31,424 nt of DNA from Oscillospiraceae bacterium (GCA_016296165.1 JAEDJV010000015.1:1-31424); one strand, 5' to 3'; positions 1 through 8,577 are shown, numbered from the stretch's first letter. The notes: generated by a model not told the origin, from the letters alone. A program made the numbers and translations.

Positions 1-22
1 TCAGATTGTTTTACTTTACATG

Positions 23-55
23 GCCAGATAAGATAACTCTTATCTGGCTTTTTTT
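23..55 (+). terminator. Rho-independent terminator of an upstream gene
   Basis: An 11-bp perfect stem (23-33 with 38-48) with the 4-base loop TAAC is followed by seven T residues. It ends a transcript that enters from the left edge and precedes the MATE gene. Confidence 0.9.
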
Positions 56-69
56 ATGGAAAGGTGTTG

Positions 70-1377
70 ATGTATATGAAAAAACAGTTTGCAAAATATG
101 TTTTCTTAAATATTCTGGGTATGGTGGGATTGTCTTGCTATGTGCTTGCTGATTCATATTTTATTGCAAAATCTCAGGGAGCAGCCGGACTTACAGCTCT
201 GAATCTTGTTCTTCCGGTATATAATCTGATTTTTGCATTCGGCTCAATGATCGGGGTTGGTTCCGCTATAAGATATACAATTGCGAAATCAAGAGATTTT
301 AAAGATGCAGATAACTATATTTTCAATTCACTATTCTTTGCTGTGTTTACAGGTCTGATTTTTTCAGTAATCGGGATGCTGTTTCCGGAACAGCTTATCA
401 GACTTCTTGGGGCGGACAGTGAAATAGTGAGGACGGGGAAGGATTATACCAGGATATTTATGGCCTGTTCTCCTCTTTTTACGGTTAATTATACTGTGAA
501 TGCATTTGTAAGGAATGATAACGCACCAAATACAGCAATGGCTGCGACACTTATCAGCAGTATATTCAATATCATACTTGATTATATCCTTATGTTTCCG
601 CTGAAAATGGGAATGGGCGGTGCTGCACTTGCAACAGGGTTATCGCCGGCTGTCGGAATATTAATCTGTTCCACACATATTTTCTCCGGGAAGAGCAGTA
701 TAAAAATAAAGCCATGTATTCCTTCCCTGAAAAAACTGGCAGCATCATGTCAGGTCGGATTTTCTGCATTTGTTGCTGAGGTATCATCAGGTGTAATTAC
801 AATGACTTTTAATTTTCTGATATTGAATCTGGCTGGAAATACAGGTGTTGCTGCCTATGGAATTATTGCAAATACTGCTATTGTTGCAGTTGCATTTTTC
901 AATGGCATAGCTCAGGGGAGTCAGCCGCTTATCAGCCGGAGTTTCGGGAAGAAGCAGTTTAGTGAAACTGATGTTCTCCGTAAACTTTCTCTTGTTACGG
1001 CATTTACAGTAGCGGCGTTCATGTATGCTGTTCTTGCTGTATTTGCAGACGGGATATCAGCAGTCTTCAATCCGGAACACGATACTTTGCTCCAGTCGTA
1101 TTCTGTGACCGGAATAAGACTTTACTTTACCGGTATTTTATTTTCCGGAATAAATATAGCGGGCAGCAGTTTTTTCAGCGCAGCAGAAAATATTAAGGCT
1201 GCATTTACAGTATCAGTACTGCGTGGATTTGTTCTGATATTATTGTTTGCATTTCTGCTTTCATCTGTATTTGGTATGAATGGAGTATGGCTTGCGTATG
1301 CGGCGTCGGAATCAGTAACTTCAGTTTTTTTGTTTTACTTTATGAGGAAAGGTACAAACAGAACTGTACATGGATAA
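70..1377 (+). CDS. MATE family multidrug/Na+ antiporter
   Basis: A 435-residue, almost wholly hydrophobic protein with about 12 predicted membrane helices in two similar halves, the usual size and layout of MATE (multi antimicrobial extrusion) transporters. These export cationic drugs or metabolites in exchange for Na+ or H+; the substrate cannot be read from sequence. In-frame starts exist at 64 (GTG), 67 (TTG), 70 (ATG) and 76 (ATG). ATG 70 is chosen because the ribosome binding site GGAAAGG at 58-64 lies 5 bases before it and would overlap the 64 start. The gene stands alone just after a terminator and converges on the ABC operon. No clear promoter or own terminator was seen, so it may rely on a weak promoter within or before the terminator. 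Confidence 0.88.
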   Translation: MYMKKQFAKYVFLNILGMVGLSCYVLADSYFIAKSQGAAGLTALNLVLPVYNLIFAFGSMIGVGSAIRYTIAKSRDFKDADNYIFNSLFFAVFTGLIFSVIGMLFPEQLIRLLGADSEIVRTGKDYTRIFMACSPLFTVNYTVNAFVRNDNAPNTAMAATLISSIFNIILDYILMFPLKMGMGGAALATGLSPAVGILICSTHIFSGKSSIKIKPCIPSLKKLAASCQVGFSAFVAEVSSGVITMTFNFLILNLAGNTGVAAYGIIANTAIVAVAFFNGIAQGSQPLISRSFGKKQFSETDVLRKLSLVTAFTVAAFMYAVLAVFADGISAVFNPEHDTLLQSYSVTGIRLYFTGILFSGINIAGSSFFSAAENIKAAFTVSVLRGFVLILLFAFLLSSVFGMNGVWLAYAASESVTSVFLFYFMRKGTNRTVHG

Positions 1378-1404
1378 ATTCAACTGTACGGTTTGAAAAA
1401 AATA

Positions 1405-3129
1405 TTAAACTGCTGCAGCTGAAGCATAAAGCTGACTGTAGAAACCACCCTGTTCCATAAGTGCTTCATGGCTCCCCTGTTCTATAATATTTCCGTCTTT
1501 CATAACAAGTATAAGATCCGTATTTCTTATAGTTGAAAGTCTGTGTGCAATTATAAAACTTGTTTTGCCCTGCATTAGTTTTTCAAAAGCCTGCTGTATC
1601 TTTACTTCTGTTCTGATATCTATACTGCTTGTTGCTTCATCTAGAATGAGCATCGGCGGGTCTGTAAGCATTATTCTTGCTATTGTAAGCAGCTGTTTCT
1701 GCCCCTGTGAAAGACTTCCGCCGTTTTCACCGATAACTGTGTTGTAGCCGTCAGGAAGTCTTCTGATAAAACTGTGGGCATGTGCAGACTTTGCGGCGTT
1801 TATTATTTCTTCCTCTGTGGCATCAGGTTTCCCGTATGAGATGTTTTCTGCGATTGTCCCGTTGAACAGCCATGTTTCCTGCAGTACCATGCCAAAGCTG
1901 CTTCTGAGACTGTCACGTTTTACTTCTCTGACATCCTGCTCTGATATCAGTACTCTGCCGTCTGTTGTGTCGTAAAATCGCATAAGAAGATTGATAAGCG
2001 TTGTTTTGCCGCAACCGGTAGGTCCTACTATAGCTACACGCTGACCAGGTTTTACATTTATATTAATGTCCTGAAGCAGTGGCTTTTCCGGAACGTATGA
2101 AAAATCAACAGTATCAAATGCAACAGATCCGTCCGGCTTTTTAAGGTCAGGCAGCATGCTGTCATCAGATTCATTTTCTGCAGCAAGTACATCAAATACG
2201 CGTTCTGCTGAGACAAGGGCGTTCTGAAGTTCAGAAATAACACCTGAGATTTCGTTGAAAGGCTTGGTGTACTGGTTGGCGTATGACAGGAAACTTACGA
2301 GAGTTCCGACAGAGATATTTCCGCTTACTGCTCTGAGTGCACCGGTCATCCCGACAAGTGCGTAGATCATGCCGTTGATAAATCTTGTTGATGGATTTGA
2401 TATTGATGAGAAGAATGTTGCCTTAAGACCTGCACTACCAAAATCAGAGTTAAGTCTTTCAAAGTTTTCTTCTGCTTTGTTTTCATATCCGAAGGCTTTT
2501 ATGATATTCTGGTTTTTTATCATTTCATCTGAAAATCCTGACAGTTCACCTCGGATAACAGACTGTTTTGTAAATGCGTTGTGTGAGAGTTTCGTAATAA
2601 CCGCTGCACAGATAAGTGACAGTGGAGTGAGTATGATTACGATGAGTGCGATACGGAAATCTATCACAAGCATGAAAATAAGTGTTCCGATTATTGTGAT
2701 TATTCCGGTAAAAAACTGTGTAAATCCCTGAGTGAGTGCATCTGAGACTATCTCGATGTCATTTGTTGCTCTGCTGATAAAATCCCCCTTTGAATTTTTG
2801 TCTATATAGCTTACAGGCACTTTGTTGAGTTTTAGAAAAAATTCATTTCGGATATCTCTTGCAGTACTGCAGGAGAGTACATTTGTGTTTCTGGCCATTA
2901 TCCACTGTGAAAATCCGCTTATGATGACTGAGGCAGCAAGAAACAGCAGAGTTTTTCCAACCTGCGGAAAATCAACGTCGTCTTTTCCGACTATAAAATC
3001 TATTGCCTTACCGGTGAGAACAGGAACAAGGAGTGAGCCTGTTACTCCTATAGCTGCAAATATTACAGCGGCAATAAGATTTTTTCTGTAGTTTACTGTA
3101 TATGAAAAGATTTTTTTCAGCGTCTTCAT
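1405..3129 (-). CDS. ABC exporter half-transporter, canonical NBD subunit
   Basis: A 574-residue half-transporter with an N-terminal six-helix exporter domain (about 15-300) and a C-terminal ATPase domain (about 335-574). Walker A GPTGCGKT is at 369-376, Walker B with catalytic glutamate is DE at 497-498, and the H-loop histidine is H529. The signature motif is LSQGQ (473-477) rather than LSGGQ, as in the TM288-like partner of heterodimeric exporters. It is the second gene of the operon: its ATG lies two bases after the stop of the first, with an AGGTG-like ribosome binding site inside that gene's end. It probably pairs with the upstream product to export a drug, lipid or peptide; the substrate is unknown. 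No clear terminator was found after it. Confidence 0.92.
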   Translation of the reverse strand: MKTLKKIFSYTVNYRKNLIAAVIFAAIGVTGSLLVPVLTGKAIDFIVGKDDVDFPQVGKTLLFLAASVIISGFSQWIMARNTNVLSCSTARDIRNEFFLKLNKVPVSYIDKNSKGDFISRATNDIEIVSDALTQGFTQFFTGIITIIGTLIFMLVIDFRIALIVIILTPLSLICAAVITKLSHNAFTKQSVIRGELSGFSDEMIKNQNIIKAFGYENKAEENFERLNSDFGSAGLKATFFSSISNPSTRFINGMIYALVGMTGALRAVSGNISVGTLVSFLSYANQYTKPFNEISGVISELQNALVSAERVFDVLAAENESDDSMLPDLKKPDGSVAFDTVDFSYVPEKPLLQDININVKPGQRVAIVGPTGCGKTTLINLLMRFYDTTDGRVLISEQDVREVKRDSLRSSFGMVLQETWLFNGTIAENISYGKPDATEEEIINAAKSAHAHSFIRRLPDGYNTVIGENGGSLSQGQKQLLTIARIMLTDPPMLILDEATSSIDIRTEVKIQQAFEKLMQGKTSFIIAHRLSTIRNTDLILVMKDGNIIEQGSHEALMEQGGFYSQLYASAAAV

Positions 3130-3131
3130 GT

Positions 3132-4847
3132 TTATTCACCTGCTTTCTGGATTTCGACAATTTCTCTGTAAACCGGGCAGTTCTGCTCAAGTTCATCGTG
3201 TTTTCCAAAGCCTTCACAGCGACCGTCTTCCAGAACAAGTATTTTGTCAGCATTTTTAAGTGAAGTGGCACGCTGGGAAATCATAATCACTATTGTGTCA
3301 CTAAGATTTTCTGATACGGCTTTTCTTAGACGATAGTCAGTCTGCATGTCGAGAGCACTGGTGCTGTCGTCCAGTATAAGTACAGGAGGTTTTGATACAA
3401 CAGCTCTTGCAATGGTTAGTCTCTGTTTCTGGCCGCCTGAGAAGTTTTTGCCGCCCTGAAGGACAGGAGAATTAATTCCGTCAGGAAGTTTTTCAATAAA
3501 TTCGTATGCCTGTGCTGTTTTTAGTGCTTCAATAATCTCCTCGTCGGTAGCATCAGATTTTCCCATTCTGATATTTTCAGCAACAGTTCCGGAAATAACT
3601 GAAGCTTTCTGGGGTACGGAAACAACCATTTTCCTTACCTGTGAAAGTTTGTAGTCCTTAATGTTTCTGCCGTATATTTTTACGCAGCCTTCGGTTGCAT
3701 CATAGAATCTCGGAAGAAGATTTGCGATAGTTGACTTGCCGCTTCCTGTACCGCCGATGATTCCGAGAGTTTCGCCTTTTTTTAGTGAAAATGAGATATT
3801 GTCAACAGAATTTGCAGAAGAACCGGCATAGCTGAAACTCACGTCATCAAATTCAATTACCGGAGCTTCGAAAGGAATGATATCGCTGTTTCCGTCTTCC
3901 ATTGATGACTTAATTTCAAAAATATCAGAAATTCTTCCTGCGCCTGCAGCGGCCTTGTTGAAAAATACAATGAGATTTGCAAGAACTATAAGTGCAAGTG
4001 AAATCTGAGTCATATAGCTTACAAATGCAGTTATGTCTCCCTGCGTCAGACCACCGCTGTTTACACGATATCCGCCGGCCCATATAATAAGGGCTGCAGA
4101 GAGATTCATTATCATAAATGTAACAGGGTTAAGTACTGATGAAATTTTTCCGACCATAACAGCGTGACGGCTGAATTCATTACTGGCATTGCAGAATTTT
4201 TCTGTTTCTTCCTTCTGCCTTGAAAACGCTCTGATAACGCGGACACCTTCAAGATTTTCACCTGTGAGCATTGAAATCCTGTCAAGACGTTTCTGGTTTG
4301 CGCTGAACATCGGAATGGAACGGCTCATTATTTTATAGATTATAAATGCGATAAGAGGTGCAGTTACCAGAAAGATAAGCGACAGTTTAATATCGAGAGA
4401 TAAAGCCATGATTATCGCGCCTATGATAAGAAAAGGCACGCGTGTTGCAAGTCTTATACCCATGTTGATTCCTGTCTGCACAGCGTTTGTATCATTTATC
4501 AGTCTTGTAGTGAGCGTGGAGGTACCAAGCCTGTCAGTTTCTGTTCTGGAAAGTGAGTTTATGTGCCTGTAAAGTGCTGCTCTTAGTTTGGTTCCGAAAC
4601 CGTATGCGCATTTTGCAGCGAAGTACTGACACGTTAGTGCAAATGCAAGTCCTGACAGACCGAGTAAAATGATTATGATACTCATTTTTATTATATAGTC
4701 TCTGTTGCCGTTTGCTATGCCTATGTCAATTATCTTTGCTGTGACAAGCGGAACAATGAGTTCGAAGATGGCTTCAAGCAGTTTGAAAAAAGGTCCGAGA
4801 AAAAGATATTTTTTATACCCATCAAAATATTTTAACAGTTTTTTCAA
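3132..4847 (-). CDS. ABC exporter half-transporter, degenerate-site subunit
   Basis: A 571-residue half-transporter: six-helix exporter domain (about 15-300) then ATPase domain (about 330-571). Walker A GGTGSGKS is at 365-372 and the signature FSGGQ at 469-473 is intact. The residue after Walker B is Asp494 instead of the catalytic Glu, and the H-loop His is Gln525. These changes mark the non-hydrolysing site of heterodimeric exporters such as TM287/288, LmrCD and BmrCD (family knowledge). Translation starts at a TTG at 4847. GAGAGGA (4857-4863) lies 9 bases before it and no ATG is better placed. A strong promoter lies at 4884-4912. It is the first gene of a two-gene operon with the 1405-3129 partner. 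Confidence 0.92.
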   Translation of the reverse strand: MKKLLKYFDGYKKYLFLGPFFKLLEAIFELIVPLVTAKIIDIGIANGNRDYIIKMSIIIILLGLSGLAFALTCQYFAAKCAYGFGTKLRAALYRHINSLSRTETDRLGTSTLTTRLINDTNAVQTGINMGIRLATRVPFLIIGAIIMALSLDIKLSLIFLVTAPLIAFIIYKIMSRSIPMFSANQKRLDRISMLTGENLEGVRVIRAFSRQKEETEKFCNASNEFSRHAVMVGKISSVLNPVTFMIMNLSAALIIWAGGYRVNSGGLTQGDITAFVSYMTQISLALIVLANLIVFFNKAAAGAGRISDIFEIKSSMEDGNSDIIPFEAPVIEFDDVSFSYAGSSANSVDNISFSLKKGETLGIIGGTGSGKSTIANLLPRFYDATEGCVKIYGRNIKDYKLSQVRKMVVSVPQKASVISGTVAENIRMGKSDATDEEIIEALKTAQAYEFIEKLPDGINSPVLQGGKNFSGGQKQRLTIARAVVSKPPVLILDDSTSALDMQTDYRLRKAVSENLSDTIVIMISQRATSLKNADKILVLEDGRCEGFGKHDELEQNCPVYREIVEIQKAGE

Positions 4848-4883
4848 TTTTAATTATCCTCTCATTTTTGTATTATCAAAATT

Positions 4884-4912
4884 ATTATACAAAAAAAAGA
4901 ATAAAATATCAA
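4884..4912 (-). promoter_or_regulatory. Promoter of the ABC exporter operon
   Basis: On the minus strand, -35 TTGATA (4907-4912) and a consensus -10 TATAAT (4884-4889) are separated by exactly 17 bases. The predicted transcript starts near 4876, giving a leader of about 28 bases before the TTG start codon. Confidence 0.8.
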
Positions 4913-4924
4913 TTGTTTCTGAGG

Positions 4925-4949
4925 ATAACAGATTGAAATTTCCTGTTAT
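4925..4949. promoter_or_regulatory. Candidate operator: inverted repeat upstream of the ABC promoter
   Basis: ATAACAG (4925-4931) and CTGTTAT (4943-4949) form a perfect 7-base inverted repeat with an 11-base spacer, ending 12 bases upstream of the exporter -35 box. The dyad symmetry and position suit a dimeric regulator, but no regulator gene is adjacent. The family is unknown and chance is possible in AT-rich DNA. Confidence 0.3.
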
Positions 4950-5113
4950 GTTTTCTGCACTGTCATGGTCTGCGTGCGTTGTCAGAGGAAATTCATAGAC
5001 AATCAGACAATGATGCAATACGCAATATGAACAAATATTTATATGAGATTTACATCTTACAGTAGTGTACTCTCTAAAAGTCTGGGGTATTTTAAGTTTT
5101 TTTTGAAAAACGC
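4950..5113. other. Gene-free intergenic stretch
   Basis: Between the ABC regulatory region and the rplS promoter I see no credible gene, terminator or repeat. The one open frame reaching in from 4705 runs antisense through the ABC gene and has no ribosome binding site, so it is taken as a shadow. Confidence 0.6.
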
Positions 5114-5142
5114 TTGAATTTATCCTTATTATATGTTATGAT
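5114..5142 (+). promoter_or_regulatory. Promoter of rplS
   Basis: -35 TTGAAT (5114-5119) and -10 TATGAT (5137-5142) are separated by 17 bases. The predicted start near 5149 gives a leader of about 130 bases before rplS. Confidence 0.72.
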
Positions 5143-5159
5143 TATATAGCATTTAAAAT

Positions 5160-5260
5160 CCGTCAGCATGCTCTGACGAGAGTTAATGCCATTTCATGAC
5201 ATTAAAACGAATAGTCCGCTGCGCAGAAGATAAGCCTGCTGCGTAAGAATGTTCAGAAAT
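5160..5260 (+). promoter_or_regulatory. Structured rplS mRNA leader, possible L19 autoregulatory element
   Basis: Three successive hairpins can form in the leader: CGTCAG/CTGACG (5161-5166 with 5173-5178), TTAATG/CATTAA (5183-5188 with 5200-5205) and CGCAG/CTGCG (5222-5226 with 5239-5243). The third competes with the self-complementary CTGCGCAG at 5219-5226. Structured leaders before L19 genes that bind the ribosomal protein are known in Firmicutes; I could not match this one to that family by eye. Confidence 0.42.
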
Positions 5261-5280
5261 TTTTAGGAGGAATTTTTAAA

Positions 5281-5625
5281 ATGAACGCACTTGAATTAAT
5301 CAGCAAAGACAGTATGAAGGCAGAAGTACCTGCATTTTCAGTAGGTGATACTGTTAAAGTTCATGTAAGAATCAAAGAAGGCGACAAGTACCGTATTCAG
5401 GTTTTCGAAGGCACAGTAATTGCTAAGAAGAACGGCGGTATCAGTGAAACATTCACAGTAAGACGTGTAGCACATGGCTGCGGAATCGAAAGAGTATTCC
5501 CGCTTCACGCACCTGTTGTTGACAAGGTTGAAGTTGTAAGAAAAGGTAAAGTACGCAGAGCTAAGCTCTATTACCTCCGCAACAGAGTTGGTAAGGCAGC
5601 TAAGGTTAAGGAAGCAGTTAGATAA
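5281..5625 (+). CDS. rplS: 50S ribosomal protein L19
   Basis: This 114-residue protein matches L19 along its length: the FSVGDTVKVHVRIKEG start, the IQVFEGTVIA segment, the TFTVRRVAHGCGIERVFP core and the basic end KVRRAKLYYLRNRVGKAA. L19 sits at the 30S-50S interface of the large subunit. A perfect AGGAGG at 5265-5270, 10 bases before the ATG, fixes the start. In most Firmicutes rplS follows rpsP-rimM-trmD; here it has its own promoter and leader after an unrelated operon, so it has been separated from that cluster. A terminator follows, but the downstream signal peptidase genes probably also receive read-through. Confidence 0.98.
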   Translation: MNALELISKDSMKAEVPAFSVGDTVKVHVRIKEGDKYRIQVFEGTVIAKKNGGISETFTVRRVAHGCGIERVFPLHAPVVDKVEVVRKGKVRRAKLYYLRNRVGKAAKVKEAVR

Positions 5626-5656
5626 TTCTGACGGCTGCATTTATCTATTGATAGTT

Positions 5657-5682
5657 AAAAGGGACGCTTCAGTCCCTTTTTT
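5657..5682 (+). terminator. Terminator after rplS
   Basis: AAAAGGGAC (5657-5665) pairs with GTCCCTTTT (5672-5680) around a 6-base loop, and T residues run to 5682. No clear new promoter is seen before the next gene at 5734, so it probably attenuates rather than fully stops transcription. Confidence 0.85.
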
Positions 5683-5733
5683 GCTATTAATATTTTTTGA
5701 GTATTTTGGCTCGTATATCCGGAGATGACAAGT

Positions 5734-6345
5734 ATGAAAGATGAAAAAACAGAGAACGCAGTTAAGACATCACTGCTTGATGATGTTACTGATGTAATAG
5801 AATCGGTTATTTTTTCAGTATTTATTGTTCTTCTTACGTTTACATATTTATTCAGGATATCCGATGTATCAGGTCCGTCTATGGAGCCTACTCTTATTGA
5901 AAAGGACAGAGTGGTTATTTCTCCGCTGTTTTATACTCCAAAGCAGAATGATATAGTTATTGTAAAAAGCAAAAATCTTGACAAACTCATTGTTAAGAGG
6001 GTCGTTGCAGTTGGCGGTCAGTCTGTAAACATTGATTTTGAAGAAGGTATAGTTTACGTTGACGGTGAACCGCTTGATGAGCAGCTGTATGAACCTGATG
6101 AGAACGGAAATGCGCCTGTACTGCATGCTGATCATTTTGTAAATACACTTACAACAGCTAATATGGGAGCTTTTGATTCATATCCTGTTACAGTTCCGGA
6201 GGACTGCATATTTGTACTCGGGGACAACAGAAACCGTTCCAAAGACAGCAAGCACGCTGAACTTGGTTTTGTTCCAGAGGATGAGGTAGTGGGAAAGGTT
6301 GTTTTCAGAATTTATCCTTTCTCATCATTCGGAACACTGAATTAA
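5734..6345 (+). CDS. lepB: Type I signal peptidase (first of tandem pair)
   Basis: A 203-residue membrane-bound peptidase that removes signal peptides from exported proteins. A single membrane helix spans about 22-40. The nucleophile serine is in SGPSMEPT (S49), the general base lysine in LIVKRVVAVGG (K88), and the late conserved box GDNRNRSKDSKH is present. The short form with one N-terminal helix is typical of Gram-positives. ATG 5734 is preferred over the in-frame ATG 5725 because CCGGAG (5719-5724) abuts 5725 but lies 9 bases before 5734. It neighbours rbgA and rnhB as in many Firmicutes and shares its layout with the next gene. Confidence 0.95.
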   Translation: MKDEKTENAVKTSLLDDVTDVIESVIFSVFIVLLTFTYLFRISDVSGPSMEPTLIEKDRVVISPLFYTPKQNDIVIVKSKNLDKLIVKRVVAVGGQSVNIDFEEGIVYVDGEPLDEQLYEPDENGNAPVLHADHFVNTLTTANMGAFDSYPVTVPEDCIFVLGDNRNRSKDSKHAELGFVPEDEVVGKVVFRIYPFSSFGTLN

Positions 6346-6370
6346 TATATACAGAAAAGCTGGTGTCAAA

Positions 6371-7024
6371 ATGAATGATAATACAGAAAAGATAAAGAAT
6401 AATGCAGAAGAGAATAAAGATAACCCTTCATCTTCAGCAGAAGCAAAAGAAAAAAATTCCTATACTGCAAAGATGTTTCTGAATGATGTAACCGAAGTGG
6501 TTGAAACAGTATTTTTATTCCTTCTCTTCTTTTTGCTCATAAGAACCTATGTTTTTGAGCAGGCAATAGTTGACGGCGATTCAATGGTTCCAACGCTTCT
6601 TGACAAGCAGAAACTTATATACAGCAAGATTTTTGAACCGGAAAACGGCGATATAGTTATTGCTGATAATGACAAACTAGATCTTATAGTTAAGCGTGTA
6701 ATTGCCACTGAAGGTCAGACTCTTGATATCATAGACGGTAAAGTTTATGTTGACGGGGAAGAAGTTAACGAACAGATTTACAAAGGTCAGGGCGATATTC
6801 TGAAAGCTGATTACTTTGTAAATTCAGAGACTGAAAAAAGAGCATACAATACAGAACTTCAGTATCCGGTTACTATTCCGGAAGGATGTGTTTTCCTTAT
6901 GGGCGACAACCGTTACCTTTCAGAAGACAGCCGCGGATACGTTGTTGGTTTTGTAAGAAAAGAAGAACTTATTGGTGAGGTGATACTCAGATATTCACCA
7001 TTCGATAAATTCACTTTTTTCTAA
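6371..7024 (+). CDS. lepB: Type I signal peptidase (second of tandem pair)
   Basis: A 217-residue paralogue of the preceding peptidase. It has a hydrophilic, Lys/Glu/Asn-rich cytoplasmic extension of about 36 residues, then one membrane helix (about 42-62). The catalytic serine is in DGDSMVPT (S71), the lysine in LIVKRVIATEG (K108), and the box GDNRYLSEDSRG is intact, so both copies look active. The ribosome binding site is weak (TGGTG at 6361-6365), which suggests lower or coupled expression. Tandem signal peptidases are common in Firmicutes and probably share the secretome load; specific substrates cannot be read here. Confidence 0.94.
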   Translation: MNDNTEKIKNNAEENKDNPSSSAEAKEKNSYTAKMFLNDVTEVVETVFLFLLFFLLIRTYVFEQAIVDGDSMVPTLLDKQKLIYSKIFEPENGDIVIADNDKLDLIVKRVIATEGQTLDIIDGKVYVDGEEVNEQIYKGQGDILKADYFVNSETEKRAYNTELQYPVTIPEGCVFLMGDNRYLSEDSRGYVVGFVRKEELIGEVILRYSPFDKFTFF

Positions 7025-7050
7025 AAAAATTCTAAAACAGGATGTTGTTT

Positions 7051-7926
7051 ATGTCGGAAACAGAAATTAAATCAATACAGTGGTTTCCTGGTCATATGGC
7101 AAAGACAAGAAAAAGTATTAAGGAAAATCTTTCTCTTGTTGACGCTGTAGTTGAGATTATTGATGCACGGATACCACTTAGCAGTCAGAATCCGGAGATG
7201 GGAAGGATGACTGCAGGAAAGCCAAGACTCCTTGTTTTAAACAAGAGAGATATGGCCGACAATAATGCAACTGACAAATGGATTTCATATTTCAGAAGTC
7301 AGGGTGTAGTGGCTGTTTCAATGGACTGCAAGTCAGGAAAAGGATTAAAATCATTTACCTCAGCACTCGAGCAGCAGCTTCTGAAAGATCTTATCGAAAT
7401 GCGTAAAGCCAAAGGAATGGTCGGTGCACCGATAAGAGTAATGGTGGTTGGTATTCCTAATGTAGGAAAGTCATCTTTTATAAACCGTATGTCAGGAAGC
7501 AAAAAGGCAAAAGTTGAAGACCGGCCGGGTGTAACCAGAACAAAACAGTGGGTTAAGCTTGGCGATAAAATAGAAATGCTTGATATGCCGGGTGTTCTGT
7601 GGCCTAAGTTTGATGATCAGAAGGCAGCACAGAATCTGGCGTTTACCGGTGCCATCAAGGATGATATACTTGATATTGAAACACTGGCTATGCTCCTTCT
7701 TGAACTTCTGGCACAGAATTATCCTCAGTGTCTTAAGGAAAGATACAAGATGGACGTATCAGATTTACAGGGAAAAGATCTTCTCAAGCTTCTTGGAAGA
7801 AAAAGAGGAATGCTTATTTCCGGAGGAGAAGTCAATACAGAAAGGGCGGCCATAATGCTCCTTGATGAATTCAGAGCAGGAAAGATAGGGAACATTACTC
7901 TGGAATTCCCTGATACACAGGGGTGA
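7051..7926 (+). CDS. rbgA: Ribosome biogenesis GTPase A (YlqF/RbgA)
   Basis: A 291-residue circularly permuted GTPase that drives late assembly of the 50S subunit. The family hallmark IQWFPGHMAKTRK is at the N-terminus. The motif order is permuted: the G4-type NKRDM comes first, then G1 GIPNVGKSSF, then G3 DMPGVLWP. A helical C-terminal domain follows. Two in-frame ATGs exist; 7051 is chosen over 7042 because ACAGGA (7037-7042) is well spaced to it and the product then starts close to the conserved motif, as in Bacillus. It is followed six bases later by rnhB, the usual neighbour. Confidence 0.96.
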   Translation: MSETEIKSIQWFPGHMAKTRKSIKENLSLVDAVVEIIDARIPLSSQNPEMGRMTAGKPRLLVLNKRDMADNNATDKWISYFRSQGVVAVSMDCKSGKGLKSFTSALEQQLLKDLIEMRKAKGMVGAPIRVMVVGIPNVGKSSFINRMSGSKKAKVEDRPGVTRTKQWVKLGDKIEMLDMPGVLWPKFDDQKAAQNLAFTGAIKDDILDIETLAMLLLELLAQNYPQCLKERYKMDVSDLQGKDLLKLLGRKRGMLISGGEVNTERAAIMLLDEFRAGKIGNITLEFPDTQG

Positions 7927-7932
7927 GAGTAT

Positions 7933-8577
7933 ATGGCTGAAAAGAAAGACCTGAATACTCTTTATGAATTTGACAGTGCAGTTAGAAATGAACTGGATGG
8001 AGGACTGCTCTGCGGTACAGATGAAGCAGGGAGAGGTCCGCTTGCCGGTGATGTATTTGCTGCTGCTGTGATTCTTAAAGAAGGTGTTATGATTGAAGGT
8101 ATTAATGACAGTAAGAAACTCACAGAAAAGAAGAGAAATGCTCTTTATGATGAGATAACTGAAAAGGCTGAAGCATACTGCATTGCAAGGGCGACTGTTG
8201 AGGAGATTGAAGATATCAATATCCTCAATGCAGCAATGCTTGCGATGAGGAGAGCTGTTGAAGGACTTTCTGAAAAACCGTCACTTGTAATAGCGGACGG
8301 AAACAAATGTCCTGATATACCTGAAACAGATGTTCGGTGCGTGGTAAAGGGTGATGCAAATTCTGCAAGCATAGCTGCCGCATCAGTTCTTGCCAAGGTT
8401 GCAAGAGACAGATATATGGAGGATATGGCTGCAAAGTATCCTGAATATCATTTCGAAAAGCACAAAGGATACGGAACAAAACTTCATTATCAGATGATTG
8501 ATGAAAACGGCCCTTCTGATATACACCGTATGAGTTTCCTGAAAAAGTATTATGACAAAAAGAGATCTGGGGAATAA
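7933..8577 (+). CDS. rnhB: Ribonuclease HII
   Basis: A 214-residue enzyme that cuts the RNA strand of RNA-DNA hybrids and starts removal of misincorporated ribonucleotides. The DEAGRG motif gives the metal ligands D30 and E31. Also present are NDSKKL, the ADGN segment (D122), SIAAASVLAKVARDR and the closing KHKGYGT loop, all typical of type 2 RNase H. The ribosome binding site GGGGTGAG overlaps the end of rbgA, suggesting coupled translation. Its last 26 bases overlap the start of the next gene. Confidence 0.97.
   Translation: MAEKKDLNTLYEFDSAVRNELDGGLLCGTDEAGRGPLAGDVFAAAVILKEGVMIEGINDSKKLTEKKRNALYDEITEKAEAYCIARATVEEIEDINILNAAMLAMRRAVEGLSEKPSLVIADGNKCPDIPETDVRCVVKGDANSASIAAASVLAKVARDRYMEDMAAKYPEYHFEKHKGYGTKLHYQMIDENGPSDIHRMSFLKKYYDKKRSGE

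Noticed and set aside
1361..1400. Possible terminator hairpin between the MATE and ABC genes
   Set aside because: AACTGTAC/GTACGGTT can pair, but the loop is 16 bases and no T tract follows on either strand.
4705..4998. 97-residue + strand frame reaching into the ABC-rplS gap
   Set aside because: Mostly antisense to the ABC gene, no ribosome binding site and no recognisable protein features.
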